Source: CAVSMC01 sp963728935
GTDB lineage: Bacteria > Pseudomonadota > Gammaproteobacteria > Burkholderiales > Casimicrobiaceae
Direction of reading: 5' to 3'
Length of the DNA stretch: 64,000 bases
Assembly (NCBI GenBank): GCA_963728935.1
Contig: CAVSMC010000008.1
Span: forward strand, 62,001 to 126,000
Shown: in pieces, positions 52,815 through 62,218 of the stretch
Layout of the letters: each line of letters starts with the position of its first letter
How positions within the stretch are numbered: position 1 is the first letter of the stretch
Program-made: the position numbers and the translations under genes
Notes under the pieces: generated by a model
The model's database searches: none
Told to the model about the DNA's origin: nothing
What the model saw: only the letters and a program-made list of their open reading frames with translations

Positions 52815-53237
52815 ATGAAAAGACGGCTTCGCCTGCGGTTTGCCCTGCTGTCGGCGTTCGCGATCGCATTCGCGCAGATCGCCGTCGCCGCGCAGACGTG
52901 GCCGCTCGTCCCCCCGCCGCATCAGCACGCTGCGGCCGCGCAGCCGGCGAACGCCTCCGAAGCGCCCGAGCATTGCCCGGGTTATTCGGTCGGCGCCGAC
53001 AGCGTGCCGGTGGCTCCGCAAGCGCCGTTGCCCAGCGCCAATTTCTGCGAAGTCCATTGCCAGGACGCCGCGCAGCCCGATGCGCTGGTCGTCGCCGTCG
53101 CCGCACCGCTTCCCGAGCGCGGTCTTTCGGTGCCGGTCGCCGAAGGCGCGGTGGTACGCGACGCCGATACGGCTTCGGTCGTCGTCAAGTGCACGTCGCC
53201 GCCTGCACGGCTGGTGTTCGCCCGCTTCCTGATCTGA
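52815..53237 (+). CDS. Small exported Cys/His protein upstream of cusCBA
   Basis: A 140-residue protein with a signal peptide (RLRFALLSAFAIAFAQIAVAAQ). The mature part contains PPPHQHAAAA, EHCPGY and ANFCEVHCQD, and a third Cys region VVVKCTSPP. It resembles the poorly defined small proteins that often precede copper efflux operons, but I recognise no family with confidence. The Cys and His residues could bind copper or silver in the periplasm. It is 71 bases before cusC on the same strand. Confidence 0.65.
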   Translation: MKRRLRLRFALLSAFAIAFAQIAVAAQTWPLVPPPHQHAAAAQPANASEAPEHCPGYSVGADSVPVAPQAPLPSANFCEVHCQDAAQPDALVVAVAAPLPERGLSVPVAEGAVVRDADTASVVVKCTSPPARLVFARFLI

Positions 53238-53308
53238 TATCCGCGCTCGCCTGAATCGGCCACGCCGTACGCGTGCGCCGTCGTGTTCGTTGCGTTCGTG
53301 GAGGTCGT

Positions 53309-54592
53309 ATGCCGTCATATCGAGCCGTTCCGCAGGCGTTTGTGCGATCGTTGTCGATCGCGCTGGCGGCCTCTGCGCTCATGCTCTCGCCGTTCGCCGG
53401 CGGCGCCGAACCGGCGCTGTCACTCGCCGAGACGCTGCGCGTCGCGGTCGCGCAATCGCCGCAGCTCGCTTCTCAGCAGGCGATGATCAAAGCCGCGCAC
53501 GAGATGACCACGCCGGCCGGAGAGCTGCCGGACCCCAAGCTGATCGCCGGTGTCGAGAACGTGCCAACCGACGGCGCCGATCGGTGGACCCTTACGCGCG
53601 ACTTCATGACGATGACGCGCGTCGGCTTGATGCAGGACTTCCCGCGTGCCGAAAAGCGCGAGCTTCGCGTGCGCCGCGCCGAGCGCGAAGCGGCGAAGGG
53701 GGAAGCGCAAGTTGCCGCGAGCGCCGCGTCGATACGGCGCGAAGCCGCCGCGGCGTGGCTCGCCCGCTATTACGCCGAAGCGACCGAGCGCGCGATCGGC
53801 GAGCAGATCGCGGAAGTCGATCTCGCGATCGAAACGGCGAACGCCGCGTATCGCGCCGGCCGCGGCACGCAGGCCGAGCTCCTCGCGATGCAGTCGATGG
53901 CGATCGAGTTGAAGAACCGCCAGACGGAGGTGGCGATGCAGCGTTCGCGGGCGATTGTCGCGCTCGCACGCTACGTTGGCGCGCTGGCCGACCGGCCTCT
54001 CGGTGACGCGCCGGACCTCGCACGCATACCGCTCGACGCGGCGACGCTCGCCGACGTCGACCGGCAGCCGGAGCTTCGGCTCGCGCAGGCGCAGGAAGAC
54101 GTCGCCGCGGCGGAGTCGGCGATTGCGCGTGCGGCGAAGCTTCCCGACTGGAGCGCCGAGCTCTCGTACGGCATCCGCGGCACCGGATTTCCGAACATGC
54201 TGACGCTGATGGTGCGCGTCGACCTGCCGTGGTCGGCATCGACGCGGCAGGACCGCGAATACGCGGCGAAGCTCGCCGAGCAGGACGCGGCGCGCGCGAT
54301 GCGCGAGGACACGCGCCGGATGCGCGATGCCGACGTGAAGCAGATGCAGATCGAATGGCAGGCCGCGCGCGCCCAGGCGGCTCGTATGCGCGACGAGATG
54401 CTGCCGCTCGCGCAGCAGCGAATCGACGCCGCGCTCGCCGCTTATCGCGCCGGACCGGGGGCGCTGTCGGCGGTCCTCGATGCTCGGCGCGCGCAGCTCG
54501 ACGCGCGCATCGCGATCCTCAACATGGAGCTCGCCGCCGCGAAAGCGTGGGCGTGGCTGTCGAACGTCATCGTTGCGGAAGGGCAATCATGA
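53309..54592 (+). CDS. cusC: TolC-family outer-membrane channel (CusC-like)
   Basis: A 427-residue outer-membrane efflux protein with a signal peptide ending near GGAEP. The two TolC repeats are visible as long helices (SLAETLRVAVAQSPQLASQQAMIKAAHEM, and the C-terminal EMLPLAQQRIDAALAAYRAGPGALSAVLDARRAQLDARIAILNMELAAAKAW). ATG at 53309 follows GGAGG and gives a normal signal peptide. The stop overlaps cusB (ATGA). Confidence 0.9.
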   Translation: MPSYRAVPQAFVRSLSIALAASALMLSPFAGGAEPALSLAETLRVAVAQSPQLASQQAMIKAAHEMTTPAGELPDPKLIAGVENVPTDGADRWTLTRDFMTMTRVGLMQDFPRAEKRELRVRRAEREAAKGEAQVAASAASIRREAAAAWLARYYAEATERAIGEQIAEVDLAIETANAAYRAGRGTQAELLAMQSMAIELKNRQTEVAMQRSRAIVALARYVGALADRPLGDAPDLARIPLDAATLADVDRQPELRLAQAQEDVAAAESAIARAAKLPDWSAELSYGIRGTGFPNMLTLMVRVDLPWSASTRQDREYAAKLAEQDAARAMREDTRRMRDADVKQMQIEWQAARAQAARMRDEMLPLAQQRIDAALAAYRAGPGALSAVLDARRAQLDARIAILNMELAAAKAWAWLSNVIVAEGQS

Positions 54593-56196
54593 ACACGCGC
54601 TCTAGCCAGCGCGGCGCGAAGCCGCTTTTCGTCATCATCACGTTCGCCATCGCGGCGTTCGCCGGCGCTGCCGGATTCTGGATCGGCCGTTCGCATCCGG
54701 CCGATGCGGCCGCGAGCGGCGCGCAGGCGGTTGTCGCCGCCAAAGCGCCGAGCGAGAAAGTGCTGACCGACGAAAGCGGACGCCGCGTGCTCTATTGGCA
54801 CGATCCGATGGTGCCCGGACAGAAGTTCGACAAGCCCGGCAAGAGTCCTTTCATGGACATGGATCTCGTGCCGGTGTACGCCGATGCCGCCGCGGAACAA
54901 GGCGGCGTCACGATCAGTCCGCGGCTTGCGCAGAGCTTCGGCGTGCGGACCGTCGAAGCGAAGGAGGGCTCGCTCGCAAGCGGCTTCACGGCCGTCGGCG
55001 CGATCGCCGCCGACGAGCGCAGCATCGTCGCCGTGCAGTCTCGCGTGCAGGGCTACATCGAGCGATTGCACGTTCGTGCAACGTACGACGACGTGCGCGC
55101 GGGCCAGCCGCTTGCGGACCTGTACGTGCCGGAGTGGCTCGCGGCGCAGGAAGAATGGCTCGCGCTGAAAGCGAGCACGCAGCCAGGCGCTGCAGCGCTC
55201 GCCGACGCAGCGAGACAGCGGATGCGTCTGCTCGCCATGCCCGACGCCGAAATCGCGCGCGTCGAGCGCGAGGGAAAGACCGCCGCCCGGGTGACGATCA
55301 CCGCGCCCGAGTCGGGCATCGTCTGGGAGATCGGCGCGCGCGACGGCATGGCGGTAATGCCCGGCACGACGATCTATCGGCTCGCCGGCCTCGCCAGCGT
55401 CTGGGTCATCGCCGAGGTCCCCGAAGCGCAGGCCGGATCGCTGGTGGTCGGCGCGCCGGTCGAAGTGCGCGCCACGGCGTTCCCCGAGCGCGTTTTCAAG
55501 GGCACGGTCGGAACGCTGCTTCCCGAAGTGAACGCGCAGACGCGCACGGTGCGCGCACGCATCGTCGTCGCCAATCCGGGCGCCGCGCTCAAACCCGGCA
55601 TGTTCGCGAACGTCGCGTTCAGCGCGCCGGCGTCCGCGAAGTCGGTGCTCGTGCCTTCCGAAGCGGTGATCCGCACGGGCACGCGCAACGTCGTCATCGT
55701 CGCGGCGGGCGAGAGCAAGTTCACGCCGGTCAACGTCGAGGTCGGACGCGAAAGCGGTGATGTGACCGAGATCCGCAGGGGTCTCGTCGCCGGCATGCAG
55801 GTCGTCGCGTCGAGCCAGTTCCTGATCGACTCCGAAGCGAGCCTGAAGGGCGTGCTAGCGCGCATGAACGCCGGCGATGCGGCGGCGAGCGCGTCGGCCG
55901 CGGCCGATCCGCATGCCGCGCATCGGGCGGGCGCTGCCGGCCCGGCGAAGCACAAGGGCTCGGGCCTCGTGCGCGACGTCGCCGGAAGCGAAGTGCTCAT
56001 CCAGCACGAGCCGATCGCGAGCGCCAACATGGGCGCGATGACGATGGCGTTCAAGGCGCCGGCGTCGGGCGTCCCGGCCGGAGTGAAGGAAGGCGCACGC
56101 GTCGATTTCGAGTTCGTCATCACGCCCGGAGGAGAGTTCGAGCTGAGTGCGATCGCGCCGGTCGTCAACGCCGCCAAAGGCGGAGGCAAGTCATGA
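54589..56196 (+). CDS. cusB: CusB-like periplasmic adaptor fused to a CusF-like domain
   Basis: A 535-residue membrane-fusion protein. After an N-terminal anchor comes a heavy-metal-binding segment YWHDPMVPGQKF...SPFMDMDLVPVY (about residues 65-100), then the adaptor hairpin and barrel (RVQGYIERLHVRATYDDV, GSLVVGAPVEVRATAFP). The final about 95 residues (KGSGLVRDVAGSEVLIQHEPI, ANMGAMTMAFKA) form a CusF-type domain with the His and Met residues that bind Cu(I)/Ag(I). In E. coli CusF is a separate chaperone; here it is built in. Overlaps cusA by four bases (ATGA). Confidence 0.93.
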   Translation: MNTRSSQRGAKPLFVIITFAIAAFAGAAGFWIGRSHPADAAASGAQAVVAAKAPSEKVLTDESGRRVLYWHDPMVPGQKFDKPGKSPFMDMDLVPVYADAAAEQGGVTISPRLAQSFGVRTVEAKEGSLASGFTAVGAIAADERSIVAVQSRVQGYIERLHVRATYDDVRAGQPLADLYVPEWLAAQEEWLALKASTQPGAAALADAARQRMRLLAMPDAEIARVEREGKTAARVTITAPESGIVWEIGARDGMAVMPGTTIYRLAGLASVWVIAEVPEAQAGSLVVGAPVEVRATAFPERVFKGTVGTLLPEVNAQTRTVRARIVVANPGAALKPGMFANVAFSAPASAKSVLVPSEAVIRTGTRNVVIVAAGESKFTPVNVEVGRESGDVTEIRRGLVAGMQVVASSQFLIDSEASLKGVLARMNAGDAAASASAAADPHAAHRAGAAGPAKHKGSGLVRDVAGSEVLIQHEPIASANMGAMTMAFKAPASGVPAGVKEGARVDFEFVITPGGEFELSAIAPVVNAAKGGGKS

Positions 56197-59100
56197 TCGC
56201 GGCACTGATCCGCTGGTCGGTCGCGAACCGCTTCCTCGTGCTGCTCGCGTCGGTGTTCATCGCCGCCGCCGGCGTGTGGTCGGTGCAGCGCACGCCGCTC
56301 GACGCCATTCCCGACCTCTCCGACACGCAGGTGATCATCCGCACGACGTATCCCGGCCAGGCGCCGCAGATCGTCGAGGACCAGGTCACGTATCCGCTGA
56401 CGACGACGATGCTGTCGGTGCCGGGCGCGAAGGTCGTGCGCGGCTACTCGTTCTTCGGCGATTCATTCGTGTACATACTGTTCGAGGACGGCACCGACAT
56501 CTATTTCGCGCGCTCTCGCGTGCTCGAGTATCTGAACCAGGTGCAGGGACGTTTGCCGCCGGGCGCGAAGCCGTCGCTCGGGCCCGATGCGACCGGCGTC
56601 GGCTGGATCTACGAATACGCGCTCGTCGATCGCGCGGGCAAGCACGATCTCGCGGAGCTGCGCGCACTGCAGGACTGGTTCCTCAAATACGAGCTGAAGA
56701 CCGTTCCCGACGTTGCCGAGGTGGCGACGATCGGCGGCATGGTGAAGCAGTATCAGATCGTGCTCGATCCGGCGCGTCTCAAAGCGTACAACCTGCCGGT
56801 GATGAAAGTGGTCGCCGCGATCCGCGACGCGAATCGCGAGTTCGGCGGGTCGGTGCTCGAGCTCGCCGAGGCGGAGTACATGGTGCGCGTCAAAGGCTAT
56901 CTGCGCTCGCTCGACGATTTCCGCCAGATCCCGGTGAAGACGAGCGAGGGCGGCACGCCGGTGCTGCTCGCCGACATCGCGCGCATCCAGCTCGGGCCCG
57001 AGATGCGTCGCGGCATTGCCGAGCTCGACGGCGAGGGCGAGACGGTGGGCGGCGTCGTCGTGTTGCGCTCCGGCAAGAACGCGTGGCAGACGATCCAGGC
57101 GGTGAAAGCGAAGCTCGAGCAGTTGAAGCCGGGACTTCCCGAGGGCGTCGAGATCGTCGAGACGTACGACCGCTCGGCGCTGATCGAGCGCGCCGTCACG
57201 AACCTGCGCGACAAGCTGATCGAGGAATTCGCCGTCGTCGCGCTCGTATGCCTCGCGTTCCTCTTGCACCTGCGCTCGGCGCTCGTGGCGGTCGTCTCGC
57301 TGCCGCTCGGCGTGCTCGCCGCGTTCATCATCATGCGCGCGCAGGGCGTGAACGCCGACATCATGTCGCTCGGCGGCATTGCGATCGCGATCGGCGCGAT
57401 GGTCGACGCGGCGATCGTCATGATCGAGAACGCGCACAAGAAGCTCGAGGCGTGGCGGCATGCGCAGCGGGCGCCGGCGGACCCGAAGCGGCCGCCGGAG
57501 CCCCCGCCCGAAGAGCGATGGAAGCTCATCGTCGAAGCATCGGTCGAAGTCGGTCCGGCGCTCTTTTTCAGCCTGCTGATCATCACGCTGTCATTCGTGC
57601 CCGTGTTCGCGCTCGAGGCGCAGGCGGGCAGACTGTTCAAACCGCTCGCGTACACCAAGACGTACGCGATGGCGGCCGCCGCCGGGCTCGCGGTTACGCT
57701 CGTTCCGGTGTTGATGGGTTATTTCATCCGCGGCCGTATCCCGGGCGAGCATGCCAATCCGTTGATCCGATGGCTGACCGCCGGCTACCGGCCGCAGCTT
57801 CGCTGGGCGTTGCGCTGGCCGAAGGCGACGCTCGCGATCGCGGCCGTCGTGCTGGCCGCGACGGCCTATCCGGTGATGAAGCTCGGCGGCGAATTCATGC
57901 CGCCGCTCGACGAAGGCGATCTCTTGTACATGCCGACGGCGCTGCCGGGACTGTCGGCCGGCAAGGCATCGGAGCTCCTGCAGCAGACCGACCGCATGAT
58001 CCGCCAGATCCCGGAAGTGAAGAGAGTGTTCGGCAAGATCGGCCGCGCGGAAACGGCGACCGATCCGGCGCCGCTCGAAATGATCGAAACCACGATCCAG
58101 TTCAAGCCGAAGAGCGAATGGCGTGCCGGCATGACGACCGACAAGCTCGTCGAGGAGCTCGATCAGACGGTGCGCGTGCCCGGTCTGTCCAACATATGGG
58201 TGCCGCCGATCCGCAACCGCATCGACATGCTGGCGACGGGCATCAAGAGCCCTATCGGCATCAAGGTCGCCGGCACCGATCTCGCCGAAGTGAATCGCGT
58301 GGCGCGCGCGATCGAGGCTGCGGTGAAGGACGTACCGGGCGTCACGTCCGCGCTCGCCGAGCGGCTCGAGGGCGGCCGCTACATCGACGTGACGATCGAT
58401 CGCGCGGCCGCGGCGCGCTTTGGCCTTAACATCGTCGACATCCAGGACGTGATCGCCGCAGCGGTAGGCGGCGAGAACATCGGCGAGACGATCGAAGGGC
58501 TCGCGCGCTTCCCGATCAGCGTTCGCTATCCCCGCGACATGCGCGATTCGGTCGACGGCATTCGCATGCTGCCGATCGTCACCGAGATGGGCGCGCAGAT
58601 CCCGCTCGCCGCGGTCGCCTCGGTGCGCATCGTCGACGGTCCGCCGATGCTGCGCAGCGAGAACGCGCGTCTTTCCGGCTGGGTCTACGTCGATGCGCGC
58701 GGCCGCGATCTCGTGTCGGTCGTGCGCGACTTGCAGGCGGCGGTCGGACGCGACGTCAAGCTACCTGCCGGCTATTCGATCTCGTGGTCGGGGCAGTTCG
58801 AGTACCTCGAGCGCGCCAAAGAGCGGCTCGCCTACGTCGTGCCGTTCACGCTCGTCGTGATCTTCGTGCTGCTCTACCTCGCGTTCCGCAGGCTCGACGA
58901 GGCGCTCACGATCATGCTCGCCGTGCCGTTCGCGCTCGTCGGCGGCTATTGGCTGATGTGGCTGCTCGGCTACTCGACGTCGGTCGCGACCGCGATCGGC
59001 TTCATCGCGCTCGCCGGTGTCGCCGCCGAGTTCGGCGTCGTCATGCTGATCTATCTGCGCAACGCGTGGGAGGCGCGGCTCGCGGCCGGCGTTCCGGCGA

Positions 59101-59411
59101 CCGAGGCGACATTACTCGATGCGATCGAGGACGGCGCCGTGCTTCGAGTGCGACCGAAAGCGATGACCGTCGCGGTGATCATGGCGGGTCTGCTGCCGAT
59201 CATGCTGAGCCACGGCACCGGTTCGGAGGTGATGCAGCGGATCGCGGCACCGATGGTCGGCGGCATGATCACCGCGCCGCTCTTATCGATGCTGGTGATT
59301 CCGGCCGCGTACCTGCTGCTGCGCCGGCGTGGGCTCGCGCGCGCGACCGCGCGCGAGACGGCCCCGACAGCGGTCGTCGAGGAGAAGGCGGCGGCTCCCG
59401 CCGCGTCCTGA
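56193..59411 (+). CDS. cusA: Copper/silver RND efflux pump CusA
   Basis: A 1072-residue inner-membrane pump exporting Cu(I)/Ag(I). It has the RND layout of two six-helix halves. LGGIAIAIGAMVDAAIVMIENAHKKLEAW in the first half matches the Cu/Ag-type (HME4) TM4 motif. PFALVGGYWLMWLLGY, and GFIALAGVAAEFGVVMLIYLRNAWE in the second half, follow. The C-terminus ends with a short Ala/Glu tail. cusC, cusB and cusA form a tight operon; a CusRS regulator is not seen in the window. Confidence 0.95.
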   Translation: MIAALIRWSVANRFLVLLASVFIAAAGVWSVQRTPLDAIPDLSDTQVIIRTTYPGQAPQIVEDQVTYPLTTTMLSVPGAKVVRGYSFFGDSFVYILFEDGTDIYFARSRVLEYLNQVQGRLPPGAKPSLGPDATGVGWIYEYALVDRAGKHDLAELRALQDWFLKYELKTVPDVAEVATIGGMVKQYQIVLDPARLKAYNLPVMKVVAAIRDANREFGGSVLELAEAEYMVRVKGYLRSLDDFRQIPVKTSEGGTPVLLADIARIQLGPEMRRGIAELDGEGETVGGVVVLRSGKNAWQTIQAVKAKLEQLKPGLPEGVEIVETYDRSALIERAVTNLRDKLIEEFAVVALVCLAFLLHLRSALVAVVSLPLGVLAAFIIMRAQGVNADIMSLGGIAIAIGAMVDAAIVMIENAHKKLEAWRHAQRAPADPKRPPEPPPEERWKLIVEASVEVGPALFFSLLIITLSFVPVFALEAQAGRLFKPLAYTKTYAMAAAAGLAVTLVPVLMGYFIRGRIPGEHANPLIRWLTAGYRPQLRWALRWPKATLAIAAVVLAATAYPVMKLGGEFMPPLDEGDLLYMPTALPGLSAGKASELLQQTDRMIRQIPEVKRVFGKIGRAETATDPAPLEMIETTIQFKPKSEWRAGMTTDKLVEELDQTVRVPGLSNIWVPPIRNRIDMLATGIKSPIGIKVAGTDLAEVNRVARAIEAAVKDVPGVTSALAERLEGGRYIDVTIDRAAAARFGLNIVDIQDVIAAAVGGENIGETIEGLARFPISVRYPRDMRDSVDGIRMLPIVTEMGAQIPLAAVASVRIVDGPPMLRSENARLSGWVYVDARGRDLVSVVRDLQAAVGRDVKLPAGYSISWSGQFEYLERAKERLAYVVPFTLVVIFVLLYLAFRRLDEALTIMLAVPFALVGGYWLMWLLGYSTSVATAIGFIALAGVAAEFGVVMLIYLRNAWEARLAAGVPATEATLLDAIEDGAVLRVRPKAMTVAVIMAGLLPIMLSHGTGSEVMQRIAAPMVGGMITAPLLSMLVIPAAYLLLRRRGLARATARETAPTAVVEEKAAAPAAS

Positions 59412-59429
59412 GCCCGACGCGCCGCGGCG

Positions 59430-59448
59430 GCCGGGCGTCCCGCCCGGC
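59430..59448 (+). terminator. Candidate hairpin after cusA
   Basis: GCCGGGCG-TCC-CGCCCGGC is a perfect 8-base-pair stem with a 3-base loop, 19 bases after the cusA stop. There is no T-run, so intrinsic termination is uncertain, but the strength and place of the stem suggest an mRNA 3-prime end. Confidence 0.5.
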
Positions 59449-59513
59449 ATGCGAATCCGGTATGCTGGACGGGCTCGTACGCCCCGGATGACACGCGCGT
59501 CCCTTTCGATGCG

Positions 59514-60704
59514 ATGACGAAGCTGCGCACGCAGGTCGGCATCATCGGCGCAGGCCCGTCGGGACTGCTGCTCGCGCATCTGCTGCACCGCGCCGGGATC
59601 GAGTCGATCGTACTCGAGGATCGCAGCCGGCAATATGTCGAGGAACGCATTCGCGCCGGCCTGCTCGAGCAGCAGTCGGTCGACCTGCTCGTGGAGACGG
59701 GTGTCGGCGATAGGATGAAGCGCGAGGGCCTCGTTCATCACGGTATCAAGCTGCGCTTCGACGGACGCACACACCGCATCGACTTCGCCGCGCTCACGCC
59801 GGGCAAGGCGGTAACGATCTATGGGCAGCAAGAGGTCGTCAAGGATCTGATCAAGGCGCGGCTCGATGCCGGCTGCGACATCCGCTTCGACGTGTCCGGC
59901 GTGTCGATCCACGATTTCGCCGGCGACCATCCGATGATTCGCTTCATCGAAGGCGGCGAGCCACGCGACCTCGCGTGCGACTTCATCGCCGGCTGCGACG
60001 GATTCCACGGCATCTGCCGGCCGTCGGTTCCCGGCGGCGCGCTGTCGATCTACGAGAGCGTCTACCCGTTTGCATGGCTCGGCATTCTCGCCAAGGCGCC
60101 GCCGTCATCGGACGAGCTCATCTACGCACGCCACGACCGTGGGTTCGCGCTGTTGACGATGCGCTCGCCGCAAATCCAGCGCCTCTACCTGCAATGCGGG
60201 CCGGACGAGGACCTCGCGCAGTGGTCCGACGAGCGCGTCTGGAGCGAGCTGCACACGCGGCTCGAGGACGCGAGTGGCTGGCGGCTCACCGAAGGGCCGA
60301 TCCTGCAAAAAGGCGTCACGCCGATGCGAAGCTTCGTCGCCGAGCCGATGCGCTGCGGGCGGCTCTTCCTCGCCGGCGACGCAGCGCATATCGTGCCGCC
60401 GACCGGCGCGAAAGGGATGAACCTCGCCGTCGCCGACATCCGCGTGCTCGCGCATGCGCTCACCGCATACTACGGCAGCGGGCGCACCGACGAGCTCGAC
60501 GTCTATTCCGACAAGTGTCTCGCGCGCGTGTGGAAGGCGCAGCGCTTCTCGTGGTGGATGACGTCGATGCTGCATCGCTTCGACAGCGACAACGCATTTG
60601 ACCAGCGAAGGCAGCGGGCGGAGCTCGAGTACATCGCGAGCTCACATGCAGCGTCGTTGTCGCTCGCCGAGAATTATGTCGGGTTGCCCCTCGACATCAG
60701 CTGA
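59514..60704 (+). CDS. pobA: 4-hydroxybenzoate 3-monooxygenase
   Basis: A 396-residue FAD monooxygenase turning 4-hydroxybenzoate into protocatechuate with NADPH and oxygen. FAD-binding GAGPSGLLLAHLLHRAGI, the RAGLLEQ segment, CDGFHGICRPSVP and the second FAD motif GDAAHIVPPTGAKGMNLAVADI are all characteristic of PobA, and length matches the 394-residue type enzyme. No pobR or pca genes are next to it. Its 3-prime end converges with the SRAP gene 9 bases away. Confidence 0.95.
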   Translation: MTKLRTQVGIIGAGPSGLLLAHLLHRAGIESIVLEDRSRQYVEERIRAGLLEQQSVDLLVETGVGDRMKREGLVHHGIKLRFDGRTHRIDFAALTPGKAVTIYGQQEVVKDLIKARLDAGCDIRFDVSGVSIHDFAGDHPMIRFIEGGEPRDLACDFIAGCDGFHGICRPSVPGGALSIYESVYPFAWLGILAKAPPSSDELIYARHDRGFALLTMRSPQIQRLYLQCGPDEDLAQWSDERVWSELHTRLEDASGWRLTEGPILQKGVTPMRSFVAEPMRCGRLFLAGDAAHIVPPTGAKGMNLAVADIRVLAHALTAYYGSGRTDELDVYSDKCLARVWKAQRFSWWMTSMLHRFDSDNAFDQRRQRAELEYIASSHAASLSLAENYVGLPLDIS

Positions 60705-60713
60705 CCGCCACGC

Positions 60714-61454
60714 TCAAAAAAGGCTTTCCTGCTCGGGCTCCGGCGCGGCGGCGTGGTCCGGCTCTTTCACGGCGACTGCAGCGGGCTCGACGCATTCGAT
60801 GAGCTTCTCGTCGTCGTGCCGCGTGTTATTGACCCGCGTCGACACCGGATAATGCGTCATCCGCTCGGCTGCGAAGGGCACGACGAGGTCACGCACGTCG
60901 GGCTCCTGCGGATCGAGCCAGCGCGCGTATTGCTCGGGCGCAACGATCAACGGCATCCGATCGTGGATCGGTGCGAGCAGCGCGTTGGCGTCCGTGGTCA
61001 CGATCGTGCACGTGTCGAGCACCTCGCCGTCGGGCGACATCCAGCGCTCGAACAATCCGCCGATCGCGAACGTCGCGGCGTCCTTCATGCCGACATGCAG
61101 CGGCTGCTTGCGCACGCCGTCGCCCGCGGCCATCTGCTGCCATTCGTAGTAGCCGTCGGCCGGCAGCAGGCAGCGGTGGCGGCGGAAGGCGATGCGAAAC
61201 GTCGGCTTGTCGGCGAGCGTCTCGCCGCGCGCATTGATCATCCGGGCAGCGATCGACGGGTCCTTCGCCCAGCGCGGCACGAATCCCCAGCGCATGCGCG
61301 CGAGCTCGCGCTCGCCGTTCGCGTTGACGCGCACGACCGGCACGTCCGTCATCGGCGCGATGTTGTAATGCGGCTCGAACGATGGCGCGTGCGAGAGCTC
61401 GAAGAGGAGGGCGATCGCGGCCGGATGCGTGTGAAGTTCGTAGCGGCCGCACAT
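60714..61454 (-). CDS. SRAP family protein (YedK/HMCES-like)
   Basis: A 246-residue abasic-site processing protein that links itself to abasic sites in single-stranded DNA. The catalytic Cys2 follows the initiator Met (MCGRYELH). The other landmarks are NIAPMTDVPVVR, RMRWGFVPRWA, MINARGETLADKPTFR, FRRHRCLLPADGYYEWQ and the active-site Glu/His region up to STRVNNTRHDD. The frame is open far upstream but the MCGRY start is decisive. The very last residues QESLF look like a sliding-clamp-binding pentapeptide. Confidence 0.94.
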   Translation of the reverse strand: MCGRYELHTHPAAIALLFELSHAPSFEPHYNIAPMTDVPVVRVNANGERELARMRWGFVPRWAKDPSIAARMINARGETLADKPTFRIAFRRHRCLLPADGYYEWQQMAAGDGVRKQPLHVGMKDAATFAIGGLFERWMSPDGEVLDTCTIVTTDANALLAPIHDRMPLIVAPEQYARWLDPQEPDVRDLVVPFAAERMTHYPVSTRVNNTRHDDEKLIECVEPAAVAVKEPDHAAAPEPEQESLF

Positions 61455-61468
61455 GGCGATGCCCCCGG

Positions 61469-62098
61469 TCAGCTCGTGGCCGACGGTGTTTCGGCCGCCG
61501 GCGGAGGGTCGACCGTCGCGGGAGGCGCGAGGAGCTTCTGCGCGGTCCTCGCCACCTGCAGCGTGTCCCAATACGCGTACGCGCCGACCGCCGCGGCGCC
61601 TGCGAGCGGTATCCAGCGACCTGCCGTCGTGCCGGCGAGCCGCTTCGTGACGCTGAGGCCGATCGTGCCGAGCATCGAGCGCAGTGCGCTTGCCGAGATC
61701 TGCTGCACGACCAAACGCTGTCCCGCACGTACGACGACGTCGCGCACGACATGGCTTGCGAGATGCCGGAACAGGCAATAGAGCATGTGCGTGCGCGTGA
61801 GCTCGGCCGTGCGGCCGTGCAGCGCGAAGATGTCGGCGACCATCTGCCGTTGCAGTTGCCAGATGAGGTAGAGGTCGGGCAGCACCGTCAGCATGCCGAG
61901 CGGGCCGGGCGGCAGCGCGAGCCCGCCGGAGAGCATCGCGGCGCGCCGTGCCGCGCCGTGCGCGATGCGCTCGGCCTCCGCCTGCGCGTCGGGCACGGCG
62001 TGCGTGTGCGGCGCCGGAACGTCGGCGATGATGCGCTCGATCGCGCCGCCGACCTCGTCGGAGACTTGTGGCACCGGGACGATGCTCGATTCGGTCAT
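61469..62098 (-). CDS. EcsC-like membrane-associated protein
   Basis: A 209-residue protein from the ATG at 62098 (MTESSIVPVP); the upstream extension has no similarity and crosses the promoter region. The central part has PPGPLGMLTVLPDLYLIWQLQRQMVADIFALHG, a hydrophobic helical motif seen in EcsC/DUF697-like proteins, and a second hydrophobic stretch near the C-terminus (WIPLAGAAAVGAYAYWDTLQ). Its role is unknown. It is co-directional with the SRAP gene, 14 bases upstream of it, and divergent from mobB. Confidence 0.75.
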   Translation of the reverse strand: MTESSIVPVPQVSDEVGGAIERIIADVPAPHTHAVPDAQAEAERIAHGAARRAAMLSGGLALPPGPLGMLTVLPDLYLIWQLQRQMVADIFALHGRTAELTRTHMLYCLFRHLASHVVRDVVVRAGQRLVVQQISASALRSMLGTIGLSVTKRLAGTTAGRWIPLAGAAAVGAYAYWDTLQVARTAQKLLAPPATVDPPPAAETPSATS

Positions 62099-62218
62099 TT
62101 CGATCCGCTGGGGGTGCCCCAAAAAAAGAACACGCTCCTTTTCACTGTAGTCAAGGATGCCCGGTCTGTCGATGGTGCGTCCGGCCGAACGCAGCCGAGT
62201 CGGTAGAATGCCGCGGTG

